From the NCBI GenBank assembly GCA_029255685.2, contig CM055319.2, positions 21,794,247-21,858,246 of the forward strand: a stretch of DNA of 64,000 nt, in the 5' to 3' direction. The position numbers and the translations under genes were made by a program. This document shows positions 29,465 through 40,848 of this stretch, in pieces. The stretch comes from Silene conica (taxonomy: Eukaryota; Streptophyta; Magnoliopsida; Caryophyllales; Caryophyllaceae). Each line of letters opens with the position of its first letter. Position 1 is the first letter of the stretch. A model generated the notes under the pieces. It worked only from the letters and a program-made list of their open reading frames with translations. It was not told the origin of the DNA and did no database searches.

Positions 29465-32400
29465 CTATCCTCCTGGGGGTAACATTCTTGGCCATGCCAC
29501 TCCTTGAATATCGTCTCGTAAAAGGCTTCCAAGGCGCGCCGGAATATTATGTCTCTCAAAAGTTTGTAAATTGGACCTTTGCTCTACACCCCGCGATGCC
29601 AGCCAATCCGCACAAAAATTTCCTTCCCGAAACACATGAGTTATTTTCACTTGCCATTCGGCATCTTGGATGAAACTGCGACAAATCTGTATTAAGTGGG
29701 AATGTGCTGAAGGTAGCCGTTCCTGGCTCTGCATAAACTCCTCCACTACCTTCGAGTCCGTCTGAATTACAACTCTTTCAAATCCCCTCTCCTTCGCAAT
29801 GATGAGTGCCCCCTTTAGAGCCATGAGTTCAGCTCTTGTGACCGTCGCAATTCCTAGTTTTTCTGCAAAAGCAATAATTAACTTGCCTGTCGAATCCCTG
29901 CAAAGTCCTCCCGCCCCTGCCGGTCCCGGGTTACCCTTCGATGCGCCATCTATATTAAACGCTACCCAGTCGTGTGGTGGTGCCAACCACTTAATTAAAA
30001 CCTCTCTGCGACGGTTCACCGTTCCCGTGCTAACAATGTCCATTGCATTTTTAGCTTTCAGCACTTCCTCAATTCTAAGACGGATGATTAATTCTTGATT
30101 ACGGGGTATAACTTCCTCCCTATCAAACGCTCTACAGTTCCTCCATCTCCATAACCACCATATTATTATCGAAAATACAGTTGGCCAGTGTCTCGAAACC
30201 GAGTCAGCTGTCGGGGTTATGTTCGATATAACCCACTCTCGCAAGCTTGTATACGTGTAAAACTGTGAATTACCCACAACCATGAATTTTTGCCATACCT
30301 TTTTTGCCTCGTCGCAGTCCCTCAGTAAATGTAAAGAGCTTTCTTCAATTCCTGGGCATACTTTGCAACAGGGATCCTCCGTAAACCCTCTACGAACACG
30401 ATTGACATTTGACATAATACGGTCATGAAGTAAAAGCCAAAGGAAAAGTCGGATTCGTTGGGGCACCCACGTTTTCCATGGCAATTTCCAGTACGCCTGA
30501 TCCTCTTCCAATCTCGGGGTTCGAATAATGCGTATTGCTGATTTTACCGAAAAGTATCCAGAGGAAGTTTCAGCCCAATAAAACTGATCCTTCGTTTCGG
30601 TCTCGGGCATGAGTTCATACGATGCAATCGTTTGGAGAATGTTTTCTGGTAAAAGATCGGCAAACACTTCCCATTTCCAGCCAACGGCCTCGTCCCACAT
30701 CTCTGCCACGGACGCCAACATTATGGTCTCGGGGATAGTATGGGTAGCATATGATTCCAGCCTCAGATCGCCTGCCCATTTTTGCTTCCAGAACAGGGTG
30801 TCTTGTCCATTTCCAACAGCCGATCCTATGCCCTCTTGTATGACATTCCTTGCCTCAACGATTCCCTTCCAAATATTTGAGCTCACACTCTTATCTTGGA
30901 ACATATTGATATCACATCTACCTTTGCAATATTTTTGTCGAAGCACCCTCGCCCAAAGAGCATTTGGTTCTTTTAAGACCCGCCACCCTAATTTGGCCAT
31001 AAAAGCCGTATTAACCTGTCTCATGGAACGAATACCGAGGCCCCCATTTTCCTTTTCTTTCGTCACCATATCCCATGAAACTAAACTTAAACCCCGTCTC
31101 TCTTGATCCCCACCCCAAAGGAACCTCCTTGTTTTTTTGTCTATCTCATCACAAACTGACCGAGGAACCTTGGATGTTTGCATCGCATACGCCGGTATCG
31201 CATTTAGAGTTGATTGCACCAAAGTAGCCCTTCCCGCTAGGGACAAGCCACGGGTTTTCCATCCCGTAAGTCTTTTGTCAATTTTTTGTAGAATGTATTC
31301 AAATGTATCCCTTGTGACTCGTCCATGTAGTGTTGGGATGCCAAGATACATACCCAAGTTATCCGTGCTCTCAATGCCGAGTTCTCCAGCCACTTGCTCC
31401 ACCATATAATCTTCGACATTAGGCGAAAAGTAGACTTTGGACTTAGCTCTACTAATTTTCAGACCCGACGCGAGGCGGAATTTGTGTAAACATTGATTTA
31501 TCACACGTGCTTGTTCTGTAGTTGCCTCGGCAAACAGTATTATATCATCGGCAAACATCAGATGCGACACCACGGGTCCGTCTTTGCATACGGGTAATCC
31601 ATGCCAGTCTCCAACTTCAGTAGCGTGCACAATTAGTTGGCTTAGCTTCTCCATACACATAGTAAACAAATATGGGGATAAAGGGTCTCCCTGTCGTATA
31701 CCACGAGTAGGAGCAAAGAATTCCGTTCGTTCGCCATTCCATAACACATTAAGAGTTACAGATTGTATAAGTTTCATTATAACTCGAACGAGTCTCAAAG
31801 GGAGTCCCATGTCGATCAAGGTATGATGAATGAAAGGCCATTCTAGTTTGTCATAAGCCTTCTCTAAATCAAGTTTAAGAGCCATAAATCCTTTTTTTCC
31901 TTTTTTCAATCTCATAGAGTGTAAGGCTTCCTGAACTATTACAATATTATCCGCTATCTGTCGTCGAGGCACAAAGCTAGCTTGCACCGGGTTTATCAGA
32001 GTGGGTAACACCGGTTTTAATCGGTTCACTATCATCTTGGTGATGATTTTGTAGGTGACATTACAAAGTCCAATGGGGCGGAATTGACTTACTAGATGGG
32101 GGTGATCAACCTTCGGAATTAAAGAGATAAAAGCCTCACTAAGTCCAGCCGGTATCTCTCCTTCGTTCACTGCTCGTAGTACTAAAGAAATTAGACTTGG
32201 TGAAACTACCTCCCATTGTGTCTGATAAAATAAGGCTTGAAAGCCATCCGGTCCAGGCGCTTTAAAGGGAGACATCTGATTGAGGGCACACTTGGCATCG
32301 GTGGCGCTGAAATCACGGTTCAGAGCAGCTAGTTCATCCGTCGTAAGAGCAGGGAAGCGCACTATGCGTAGCTGGGACAGCTCTGTTTCCTGAGTTGGTC

Positions 32401-33562
32401 CACTGAATAACTCCTTGAAATAATCCAGCACCATCTTTTTTACTTCCAAAGCATCCCAGACCCATGTCCCTTCATTAGTTTGTAGAGCCTCAATTCTATT
32501 GTGATTCCGTCTAATAATAGTGCTCAAATGAAACAAGCGAGTATTCCGATCTCCATCACAAATAGCCTCCATCCGAGATTTCTGAAACCACAAAATTTCT
32601 TCCTCTTTGAGGACTTGGTCTAATTCTGCCTTCAATTTTCTTTCCAATTTAAAGAGATAATTAAATCCATCATGAGCAATTCTCTTTTGAACACCCAGAA
32701 GTCTCCTTTCGAGACTTCGCTTCTTTGCAAAGATATTTCTGAAAATTTTGATATTCCAATCTTGGAGCATGTCTGCAAATTGGTGAATGAACGGGACCAG
32801 CGGCGTTTCGTTATTCCAGTTCAGCTCTACAAACTCCGAAAATTTGTCATGAGATAGCCAGGCCGCTTGGAATCGGAACGGCCTCATGATACCCGGTATC
32901 GGTGCAAACCCATTCGTGCTCACTACAATGGGACAGTGATCTGACTGATTTTGGATGAGATGTCGCATTGAACCTTCTTCATGTAACGTTCTCCAAGCCG
33001 AATTGCAAATAGCGCGGTCTATTCTTGCCCATTTCCGTGTTTCAGGCGTATGGCCTCTTGACCATGTATAATTAGGACCCGAGAACTCCAGATCCATCCA
33101 GTTATTATTTTCGATCCAGGAATTGAATCTATTGCAGCGACGCCTCATAGTGTCACTGTCTCCATTCCGTTCCGTAATAAATCTGGTGTCGTTGAAGTCT
33201 CCCATCGCGAGCCATGGTCTATTGTGAGTTCGTGCAAAATTTTCGAGCTGACTCCATAACTCCTCCTTCCGAATCGTCTCGGGACTAGCATATACAGCAG
33301 TGTAGTACCAAGGTACTTCGCCCACCCTTGAAATTTCTACCGTAATATGTTGGGGATGGTGAATGAGCGGGGTGACAGTGACTTCCGATGTTCGCCAAAA
33401 CAGCCATATGCCACCTCGAAAACCGTCTGCCTCTACTCGTGTCTTACCGTCGAAACCTATACGATCACATACTCGTTGCGCCGCTTCACCACTAATTCTT
33501 GGTTCAACAAGAGCTAGTACTTGCGGCCTATTTACTCTTATTAGTTCTCTCAGCATAGTCAA
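29465..33562 (-). CDS. L1 LINE ORF2: endonuclease, reverse transcriptase, zf-RVT, RNase H
   Basis: The open frame of 1365 residues starts at the first usable ATG (33562). Domains in order: an APE-type endonuclease (about 1-230; MGDFNDTRF, SDHCPIVVS); RT (about 460-760; QASFVPRRQIADNIVIVQEA, LEKAYDKLEW, LMFADDIILFAEA); zf-RVT (about 1040-1110; CCKVCPGIEESSLHLLRDC); RNase H (about 1200-1340; FNIDGASKGNPGPAGAGG, TRAELMALKGAL, TDSKV, REGNFCADWLAS). All these catalytic motifs are present. Upstream in the same frame ATG-ACA-TAG occurs at 33601-33593, followed by NVQGAGRPEF, the usual start of the endonuclease. The TAG stands where a tryptophan codon is normal, so the true N-terminus is blocked unless translation starts further in. 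Confidence 0.92.
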   Translation of the reverse strand: MTMLRELIRVNRPQVLALVEPRISGEAAQRVCDRIGFDGKTRVEADGFRGGIWLFWRTSEVTVTPLIHHPQHITVEISRVGEVPWYYTAVYASPETIRKEELWSQLENFARTHNRPWLAMGDFNDTRFITERNGDSDTMRRRCNRFNSWIENNNWMDLEFSGPNYTWSRGHTPETRKWARIDRAICNSAWRTLHEEGSMRHLIQNQSDHCPIVVSTNGFAPIPGIMRPFRFQAAWLSHDKFSEFVELNWNNETPLVPFIHQFADMLQDWNIKIFRNIFAKKRSLERRLLGVQKRIAHDGFNYLFKLERKLKAELDQVLKEEEILWFQKSRMEAICDGDRNTRLFHLSTIIRRNHNRIEALQTNEGTWVWDALEVKKMVLDYFKELFSGPTQETELSQLRIVRFPALTTDELAALNRDFSATDAKCALNQMSPFKAPGPDGFQALFYQTQWEVVSPSLISLVLRAVNEGEIPAGLSEAFISLIPKVDHPHLVSQFRPIGLCNVTYKIITKMIVNRLKPVLPTLINPVQASFVPRRQIADNIVIVQEALHSMRLKKGKKGFMALKLDLEKAYDKLEWPFIHHTLIDMGLPLRLVRVIMKLIQSVTLNVLWNGERTEFFAPTRGIRQGDPLSPYLFTMCMEKLSQLIVHATEVGDWHGLPVCKDGPVVSHLMFADDIILFAEATTEQARVINQCLHKFRLASGLKISRAKSKVYFSPNVEDYMVEQVAGELGIESTDNLGMYLGIPTLHGRVTRDTFEYILQKIDKRLTGWKTRGLSLAGRATLVQSTLNAIPAYAMQTSKVPRSVCDEIDKKTRRFLWGGDQERRGLSLVSWDMVTKEKENGGLGIRSMRQVNTAFMAKLGWRVLKEPNALWARVLRQKYCKGRCDINMFQDKSVSSNIWKGIVEARNVIQEGIGSAVGNGQDTLFWKQKWAGDLRLESYATHTIPETIMLASVAEMWDEAVGWKWEVFADLLPENILQTIASYELMPETETKDQFYWAETSSGYFSVKSAIRIIRTPRLEEDQAYWKLPWKTWVPQRIRLFLWLLLHDRIMSNVNRVRRGFTEDPCCKVCPGIEESSLHLLRDCDEAKKVWQKFMVVGNSQFYTYTSLREWVISNITPTADSVSRHWPTVFSIIIWWLWRWRNCRAFDREEVIPRNQELIIRLRIEEVLKAKNAMDIVSTGTVNRRREVLIKWLAPPHDWVAFNIDGASKGNPGPAGAGGLCRDSTGKLIIAFAEKLGIATVTRAELMALKGALIIAKERGFERVVIQTDSKVVEEFMQSQERLPSAHSHLIQICRSFIQDAEWQVKITHVFREGNFCADWLASRGVEQRSNLQTFERHNIPARLGSLLRDDIQGVAWPRMLPPGG

Positions 33563-33698
33563 GAACTCTGGTCGTCCTGCCCCTTGGACATTCTATGTCA
33601 TAAGGCTTAAGGCAGGGCGATTACTCAATCGATTTGGGTATCTATCCATAAGAACAGTCGAGTGTGTCATACCAGAGGACAAGTAAGCCTCAGAAAGT

Positions 33699-35675
33699 CT
33701 ATTGAGAACTCGCATCACTTGTGGAGCGATCCTCACTTCCAGAAATAAATCCGGTGATATTGTCCGTGGCGGGAGGAATGATTCGATCTCCAGTTCGATT
33801 GAATGAGTTATCGGGATTGCCGTCACCATGTCGGGTCCCTCCATTGGTGATGTCACATAGGGGTAAAAAGAAGGTGGAATTGTGGTGTGGTACGTGCGTG
33901 GGATTCGAAGAGGGGAGTAGCGAGGTATCATGATTTTTGGAAGGGAAGTCAAAACTGGGTTTTTTGTGATATTCGCGCGTTATTTTGTATGCCGAATTCG
34001 CGTTTTTATAGCCTCGAGGTCGCTGTGTTTGGGCTGGTGTGGGATACGCTGAGACTGGGTAAGGATTATAACGGGGCTTGGGAATTTGATTCGATGTGGA
34101 TACCGTAGCTTGGGAAGGATTTTTAGATTGATTTAGAATTGGCATATTGGTGGGACTCTCCTGATTAATAGGAGTATTATTTCCTAATCCTGCGTCAAAA
34201 CTATGGAAATTAGGAGCTTGGGAATTCTTACCATATTCTTTGGCTTGGGGTGTTTGAGAAAGATTTCCATATTGTTCAGGATTCTTATTACTCACAGCCA
34301 TATCATTTCCCATATCTTTTTTATGCTTTGACTGTATCTCCAAAATATTTGGTCCTTCCTCCTTTCCTGAACTTCCGGAGATATTATTCAGCGAGATATC
34401 GTCTAAAGATTTCGATCGATTCAAAGTGCTTTGGACCCGTTTCAGCTCGTCAACCCTCGGAACCCTGAGCTCATGTAACTCTTGCCTATCCATTTCCAAG
34501 TCCGAAGCCAGACTTTCAAAACGTGACCCTGTGTTAGCTACTTTCTTAGGATTTTGTAACCTTTGGACTGTGTGGTTGTGACCGTTGGGTTCAACAGTTT
34601 TTTCCTTGTCTTGTTTCGTGAGCCTACGTCTAATAGGCTTCTTAACATGCATCCACGATCCAAAGTGATCTTCTTCAACCCTTGGAATTGGCACTTGTTC
34701 GGTTGTCTCCCCTACTCTGTTTTCATCCATGGCTTCCCGTTGTCCCCCCTGTACCTGGGCAAAAGTAGGACAGGCATTCTCCATATGGCCCAATCTACCA
34801 CATTTATAACAGATTTGTCGGAGTCCTTCGTACTGAATTATCCAAACTTTTCCATTGAGCCGAAATTTAGATAGCAGAGGTTTCGTCAAGTCTACCTCGA
34901 CACTCATACGAATAAACTGTCCTCGTTCCGCAGAGGCCGTAGGTCTATCAATACGAACCACTTTGCCTATCTTATTGCCAATTTTTTGCAGTATGTCTTC
35001 GTGATAGTACTCCACTGATAATTTGGGGATCCGTATCCACGTTGTGAGGAAGCGTATGGGTTCCTCAGACCCAATGAAATTCGGGACCCACTTCCGAATC
35101 GTCAAATAATGGTCACCAATCAACCAAGGTCCTTCTTTTAAGACAAATTCGTAATCACTACTGTTTGTGAATCTCACAACATAGTACGAACATCCCACAT
35201 CTGTAAAAAGGAGATCTCCTTTGACCGACCATTTCTTTTTGAGTTGACGAACTAGTGAATAGTGGCCAATGTTTTTGTCAAACATCTTGATTATCAGCGA
35301 GTTGCGCCAATTATTCCGAATCATTGCTTTTTCCTTCCTCGTCAAGAGGATCGTGGGACACAGAGGGTCATTGCCATGACTATCATCCTCAACATCATCA
35401 TCCGATGTTTCATCATAGGCCATGTTATCCGTGACCGAAAAACCTTGATTTGGGTTAATCGCGAAGGAGGCTCCCATGCCCAGATTCAAAGTGTCTCGGT
35501 AGGAAATCTTGGTAGGGTTCTCAACTGATTTGTCATTTGGAATACTTTCTGGTACATACGACATTTCAACATCACTCGAAGACTCTAGCGTGTTGTTTCC
35601 TTGTTCCATATTCATTTTACATTTCTTCGTTGACCTTGAGGACGGAGTGTCCTCATTTAGGTCAGGGTGTTTCAA
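33699..35675 (-). CDS. L1 LINE ORF1: DUF4283 and zinc-knuckle RNA-binding protein
   Basis: A 658-residue frame with start MKHPDLNEDTPSS. A DUF4283 domain occupies roughly residues 105-250 (SLIIKMFDKNIGHYSLVRQL, then FVLKEGPWLIGDHYLTIRKW). It is followed by a CCHC zinc knuckle, CYKCGRLGHMENAC, near residue 285. The rest is polar and low in complexity. In plant L1 elements this protein coats the RNA and assists reverse transcription. The frame is uninterrupted. The start is the first ATG after the leader and lies 65 bases from the element's 5' end. Confidence 0.9.
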   Translation of the reverse strand: MKHPDLNEDTPSSRSTKKCKMNMEQGNNTLESSSDVEMSYVPESIPNDKSVENPTKISYRDTLNLGMGASFAINPNQGFSVTDNMAYDETSDDDVEDDSHGNDPLCPTILLTRKEKAMIRNNWRNSLIIKMFDKNIGHYSLVRQLKKKWSVKGDLLFTDVGCSYYVVRFTNSSDYEFVLKEGPWLIGDHYLTIRKWVPNFIGSEEPIRFLTTWIRIPKLSVEYYHEDILQKIGNKIGKVVRIDRPTASAERGQFIRMSVEVDLTKPLLSKFRLNGKVWIIQYEGLRQICYKCGRLGHMENACPTFAQVQGGQREAMDENRVGETTEQVPIPRVEEDHFGSWMHVKKPIRRRLTKQDKEKTVEPNGHNHTVQRLQNPKKVANTGSRFESLASDLEMDRQELHELRVPRVDELKRVQSTLNRSKSLDDISLNNISGSSGKEEGPNILEIQSKHKKDMGNDMAVSNKNPEQYGNLSQTPQAKEYGKNSQAPNFHSFDAGLGNNTPINQESPTNMPILNQSKNPSQATVSTSNQIPKPRYNPYPVSAYPTPAQTQRPRGYKNANSAYKITREYHKKPSFDFPSKNHDTSLLPSSNPTHVPHHNSTFFLPLCDITNGGTRHGDGNPDNSFNRTGDRIIPPATDNITGFISGSEDRSTSDASSQ

Positions 35676-35757
35676 GGCTTCCAGGTTTACTTTTGAGAGG
35701 ATTTTCTAGAGAGAGGATTTTCTAGAGAGTATTGTTCTTCCAAGAAACCGACTAGTT

Positions 35758-36180
35758 AAGGTTGCTACTACAAATGCATTATATGATTGACTACAAGTGA
35801 GATGAGACCTTGGAGCATCTCTTAAACTGGTACAAATTCGTTTTGTTCAACTCTCGCAGACTTGAGAATATCAGTCTCAGCCACGGCTAGGGATGTAAAA
35901 CAAACTAACCCACGGCTCAACAAGCCCTTAAAATTTGTTTGTGCAAAGCTGGATTTGAGCTCGTGAAACCGTTCTTGAACTCCATCCCCAATTGAGTTTG
36001 ACTCGATCAAGACGAATCCAAGATTAATAAAGGTTATGACACTCATTAGAACCCAAGATTAATTGGTTACGCGCCAATTAGAGAATATAGATGCTCATTA
36101 GAACCCGTGATATATGTGCTAAAGCAACTATACAAGTTCCTACCTTTTTGTCTTTCACTCATTCTTAAGAGTAAGATTTT
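35758..36180. other. Spacer after the L1 LINE
   Basis: This continues the pre-insertion sequence interrupted by the L1 at 29349. A 74-codon minus-strand frame exists at 35822-36046, but it has no family likeness I can defend. Nothing else is seen. Confidence 0.4.
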
Positions 36181-37020
36181 TCTTGGCAGCCATAAAATCT
36201 CCACATGTCCGAAACCCTTTTCCACTGCCCACCTCATAGCCCTTTGAATCCTAACGCTTCCGCTTGCAAAGACGATTCTACTTTAAACTTTACTCCACAC
36301 TCAAAAAATCTTGTTCTATCTCTATCTATTAAGCATCACCCATCCAGGTCAACCTCACAAGTTTTCTCCCACCTAGCATCAACTTTGATCCTAAAATAAA
36401 GGGTAATTTCTCTTCTTTCCTTTGATAAAGGCCGAATGTGATTCCCTAATACGAGTATGTTCATTGATATCAACCGACATCCCCAAATCAACCCCATCCC
36501 CCACTTCCTTGCATCCACTTGATGCGCTTCCTGTGTAATACTCACCAACTTCTCATACAACTTAAGGAAAACAGGGGGTATAGCCTTTCTCCCCTAAAGA
36601 CCCTATTGTTCCTTATGCCCCTAGATACTCCAAATCATAGCTAGAAACGAGTTTATACTATTTTGTGAGTTCTTCAGACTGTCCTAAAAGTGCACCCACT
36701 TAATAATCCATTCTCCAATCCTCCCCCCTTTCGTTTGAGAGAATCCCCCAGAGGAGATCCAGCCCAAATAGAGGTAATAAGGCAATCTCGGAAGAGGTGT
36801 TCAAGTGTTTTAAACAAATTACAATTTTGCTCCCTACACAAGGTGCATAAGTAGTCAATATTCATCTCTCTTTGTTAAAACTCATATCCCACCGGGAAAG
36901 TACTAGTAATTATCCTCCAAATCAGAATCTTCCAAATCTGTGGGCCTGGTAGCCTCCATAACTTAGACTGGCAAAAGCTTTTCCTTCGGTTGTTCAAACG
37001 GTAACCGTCTTTCCTCGAGT

Positions 37021-37536
37021 CAGGGACGAACCCAGGATTTAGATTATGGGGTAGCGAAAATTTTATAACTTTTGCACCGATTAAATAAGCGCAAACATGA
37101 GAATAACATATACATATAACAACGGATTTTCGTAAAATTACACAAGATAAAATAATTTCACAATTAGTGTTATACGTGGTAAACAATTGTGCCTCATATA
37201 GTCATTTCTTAGAAGATTAACACTTCTAACGAGTATCTAATTTAATTAAATAAAAATAAGGTACACATAAAAACTCCATTTAGGGGGAGTCGAACTCGAA
37301 AAAGCAACACATAAAAACTCCATTTAGGGGGAGTCGAACTCGAAAAAGCAGAGAGTTAGACTATAACTTTACCACTAGTGCATCGATATTCTACTAATAA
37401 CTTTTTCAGTTAGTTTTATTTGTTCCTTTCCATAAGTCAATTTTATTTGTGGTGGCAAAGAGTCGTCTTTTTCATTAAGTTTTTTGGGTTTGGGGTAGCA
37501 ACGGTTACCCCTTGCTAGCAGCTGGTTTCACCACTG
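37021..37536. mobile_element. hAT-type non-autonomous element, 516 bp
   Basis: The ends are CAGGGACGAACCCAG on the left and, in reverse complement, CAGTGGTGAAACCAG on the right. The flanks are CCTCGAGT (37013-37020) and CCTCGAGC (37537-37544), an 8-bp duplication with one change. CAG-type ends with an 8-bp duplication fit hAT. It carries no transposase frame. It is inserted in the LINE remnant. Confidence 0.75.
37263..37350. repeat. Perfect 44-bp tandem duplication inside the hAT-type element
   Basis: Two identical 44-bp units, 37263-37306 and 37307-37350, each start ACACATAAAAACTCC and end CGAAAAAGCA. The lack of any difference implies a recent slip or unequal exchange. Confidence 0.95.
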
Positions 37537-38069
37537 CCTCGAGCCCCTCCCCGCCATAAACTCTTCAAAAGCAAGGCCATAACCACTTTTCACGGTATAT
37601 CTCCTCCGATGGCTGGTGCCTGGTATAATGCCACAACGCCTTACTCTCTTGACGTGATCGACAAACAGGCATGACGATAATCTTTATGTTGTCTCACCTT
37701 TGAATAAGAATCTCACTAATTCCCTATTCCATTGACCCCCTCTCATCCTTAGATCTTTTATCGTTAGATCCTTCCAAGGATTCATAATTTCTTCCCTCGG
37801 ATCCGACATTATTCCATCAACCCAATTCGAACTCCATATACTAAACACTGAATTTATGCCTGGCTTTCAGCTCATTTTATTCATGAACTTAAGTCCACTC
37901 GAGATGTTATTTCTGATTCTTAAAAACTACTTTTAAAAAACTAAATTTTAAAAACAAAACTTATTTTTAACAATTTAGGACAAACATTCTCTAAATTAGA
38001 TTATCAACTATTTGTGTTTTGACTTTTGAGTATCGCAATGTTGTGGCATGTACATCTCCAAGTTTCACG

Positions 38070-38290
38070 GGAAATACAAAAATGAGACATTGTAGAAGAC
38101 TCAAGTGTTACTCGAATATGTAAATAAAAAACACTAGAAGGCTCAAACAATGTCTATTTGCATTCCGCAAAAAAAATCATTAAATAGAAAGTGATGCATA
38201 TAACATATTGAATCTTTTTGATAGAATGATAGTGCTCTTACACAGAACTGGAAGATAGTCAAATGAAGCAGATCTTGATGATACTAATTA
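38070..38290. repeat. Dispersed duplication, intact copy
   Basis: This matches 25391-25474 joined to 29098-29200, without the RTE LINE, and so shows the empty target site. Shared words include GTGTTACTCGAATATGT and AAACACTAGAAGG. Substitutions and small indels indicate an older duplication than the LINE insertion. Confidence 0.72.
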
Positions 38291-40848
38291 AGGTTAAATA
38301 TCAGTTTCATCTACGATTTGTGATGGACAGACAGGTAATCCAAAATCAAAATACAAACCTGGCTGCTAGATCAATGATGCAACTTCTATCAAACTTTTTT
38401 TCGGTGCCGTGGCCAGGAAATGAACCTGGAAACTGAATGTACAGGCATTATCCTGAATGATTTGTCCCAACCATGTATGGTTCAGGTTTATTCTCAAACC
38501 AAACCGTCAATATCAGAATGGAGTTTGCTCGCGAACTCGACTTAGGTTGATATACGTCTTTTTAACCAACCACTGCACTATGCAAAAGTGATCGACTAAG
38601 AAGACTGCTGCTGTAACAGGGAAAACAAACCCTAAAAAAGAGGGTTTAACCCGGAGGATATAAATAGAGAATTACATGTCCTTCGACTCATCCCGAAGTT
38701 GTGATGTTTCTTTGAGCTACTTTTGTCATAAAAAATGACGAAAATACTCCTTCCCTCCACCCTGAACTAAACGATTACAAGGAAAGAGAAATAAAAAATC
38801 TCTATAGTTGCAACTTGAAATTCAAGACATCCTATGGCTCACCCAGTAACTCTCCTCATTCCTCTTTCACAGACCTTCTATACCTCACTTGCTGACCTCC
38901 ATATTTGTGCACACGTAAATGGGGGCTGTGGGCAATACTTAAAAATAGGAGAGACTACATCGGAAACTTTCAAAGATTCAGAGTCAAAATGGAGAACATT
39001 CACAAAATAGAGAAAGAAAGTAGATTGCAACAGAAAAGCAAGTAAGCAAATAGTATAAGGTACCTCATTAGTCTGCTATTTATCACTTGTCAAGAGTCTA
39101 CGTAATTTTGATAGCTAGATGAGCTGAATTTCCATGGGTTACATTGCTTCCGTTATTAGGCTCGTGGACATGAAAAAATGGACAAAAATCTACAAATGGA
39201 AAAGCTCACAAGAGTACAGAATGACAGATTGAGCAGCACAAAATTCTCCCTAAATGACTACAGACTAAATACCATAGAAAATAATACCGATCTAAAAGGG
39301 AGGAGCGAAAATGACAGGCCAAAAATTCATACAGTATGTTCCTGCGCAGGAAGATAACAGCACTTGATCTAAGGGATATACCGCAAACCTATGTAGATAA
39401 AAAAGTTGCTGCTCTCTGATGGCTGAAAGGCTGCGAAAAAAAATCAAATTCATAGATGTCAATCACTGAATGCACTTGCAGTTGCAGGAAATGAGGTATT
39501 ATCATTCAGATGGAGCTCATGAAAGCGAATTACCTATGTCCAAACCAGAGATGAGATAACTTGACTAATTTAGAAATTAGAAGCCTACTATGTTCATTGA
39601 AAGTATCCCCCTCACATGACACTTCGTTCGAAATTTGCTGGTCTCTGATAGCTGTCAAAAGAAAAGGAAAATCAAATTCATAGCTAGATGCAACGAAAAG
39701 TAAACAAGGGGAAAAATGAGACAACAATATAATGTCAATCACTGAATGCGCTAGCAGGAAATGGGGTATTATCATTCAGGTGGAGCATGGAAGAGAATTA
39801 CCTATGTTCAAATTAGAGATGAGATAACTTGACTAATTAAGAAATTAGAAGCCTATTATCTTCGTTGGAAATATCCCCCTTACATGCAACTAAACACTGC
39901 CACGCAAGTCACGTCATACACAATGGAGCTTTCTTCATGGGAGAAATAATACTACAAGTCTATCGGCATCATTTTCAATGGCTCAGTCTGAAAAGAAACA
40001 GAAAAAAACATGGAATTACTGCAGCAAACTGAGTACGGAAAAGGCAAACCGATCAAAATGGTAATCACATAAATTAATTCACCTAAGAAACTCGGAAATT
40101 CATAGAATTAGAGGTAGTAAGAAGTATGGTAACAACATTACCTTGGACTCCTAGAGCCTCAAGGACTCTTGTAGATGGCGGGATAAGGGAAGGTCCAAAT
40201 GTACGCAGCCTAACAAACATTGTTAACAACAAAGATATAGTTTCAGAATTCCCGATGACATGTGTGAAACTGTGTCAAGAATTCCATTGAATAGCGGGCC
40301 AAGCCACGAATAAAATCCACATAGAGCACATTAAAAAGTTTCACAAAATCGATTAAATGTTTTGAGGTAACAACTTTTTTATTACTACATATGCCAGAGG
40401 ATTTGAACTCTCAACTAGATCTTCAACAGGAGTGCATTTAATAACTACACTGAACAAAGCCAGGTGGAATAATATGACACGAATTTAGATTATAATTTCA
40501 GGAATGACCATGGGATAAATGCCATAGCAAAATGGCTGTATCTTCCCCGGTTAACTTCACAATAGAAGTGAAGACACTTGGTGAGTTCTTTTGTTTTTTT
40601 GGGGGGAGGTTTGAAAGAACATCAGAGAAGTAGGTAATATTATAATAGTAAAAACATCACTGTATCTCGAAGAGCGTCATTTTACTTCTTTTTTTGGGGA
40701 TTGGAAGAACATCTGACGAGGCACTAAGAGGTAAATAGAAAAACAGGACACCCTAAAAATCAACCATATTGTGCTCTGCAAGTTGCAACAAAAGAGGCAT
40801 AGTCGAGTACTAGGAAAAGAATTACCTCTATACACACTAGAAAGGAGA
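38291..40848 (-). other. Downstream region of CALS11 with a tandem duplication at 39404-39890
   Basis: No coding frame is convincing. Two related blocks, about 39404-39620 and 39633-39890, share CTCTGAT(G/A)GCTG, TCAAATTCATAG, GGTATTATCATTCAG and GAGATGAGATAACTTGACTA. The second has about 40 extra bases. The region follows the CALS11 stop codon and may contain its 3' untranslated region, possibly spliced. Transcript data would be needed to place it. Confidence 0.5.

Larger units (their letters stand above)
29350..35740 (-). mobile_element. L1-type LINE, 6.4 kb, nearly intact
   Basis: A perfect 17-bp duplication, CAAGAAACCGACTAGTT, flanks the element at 29333-29349 and 35741-35757. The minus strand has a short 5' leader with a directly repeated TCTCTAGAAAATCC, ORF1 (35675-33699), ORF2 (to 29465) and a poly(A) tail (plus-strand T run to 29360). 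Complete length, exact duplication and two long ORFs indicate a recent insertion. The only obvious lesion is a stop at the very start of ORF2. Confidence 0.95.
36180..37900 (-). pseudogene. Decayed L1 LINE 3' remnant, split by a hAT-type element
   Basis: Minus-strand fragments in order: a linker piece near 37900-37700 (WSSNWVDGIMSDPREEIMNP-like reading), a piece around 36990-36875 (IWKILIWRIITSTFPVGYEF), the zf-RVT piece 36865-36674 (LCTLCREQNCNLFKTLEHLF) and a distal piece 36560-36336. Stops and shifts break each part. The insert at 37021-37536 separates the first two pieces. Confidence 0.7.

Noticed and set aside
35822..36046. 74-codon minus frame after the L1 LINE
   Set aside because: No family similarity I can defend and no flanking gene structure.
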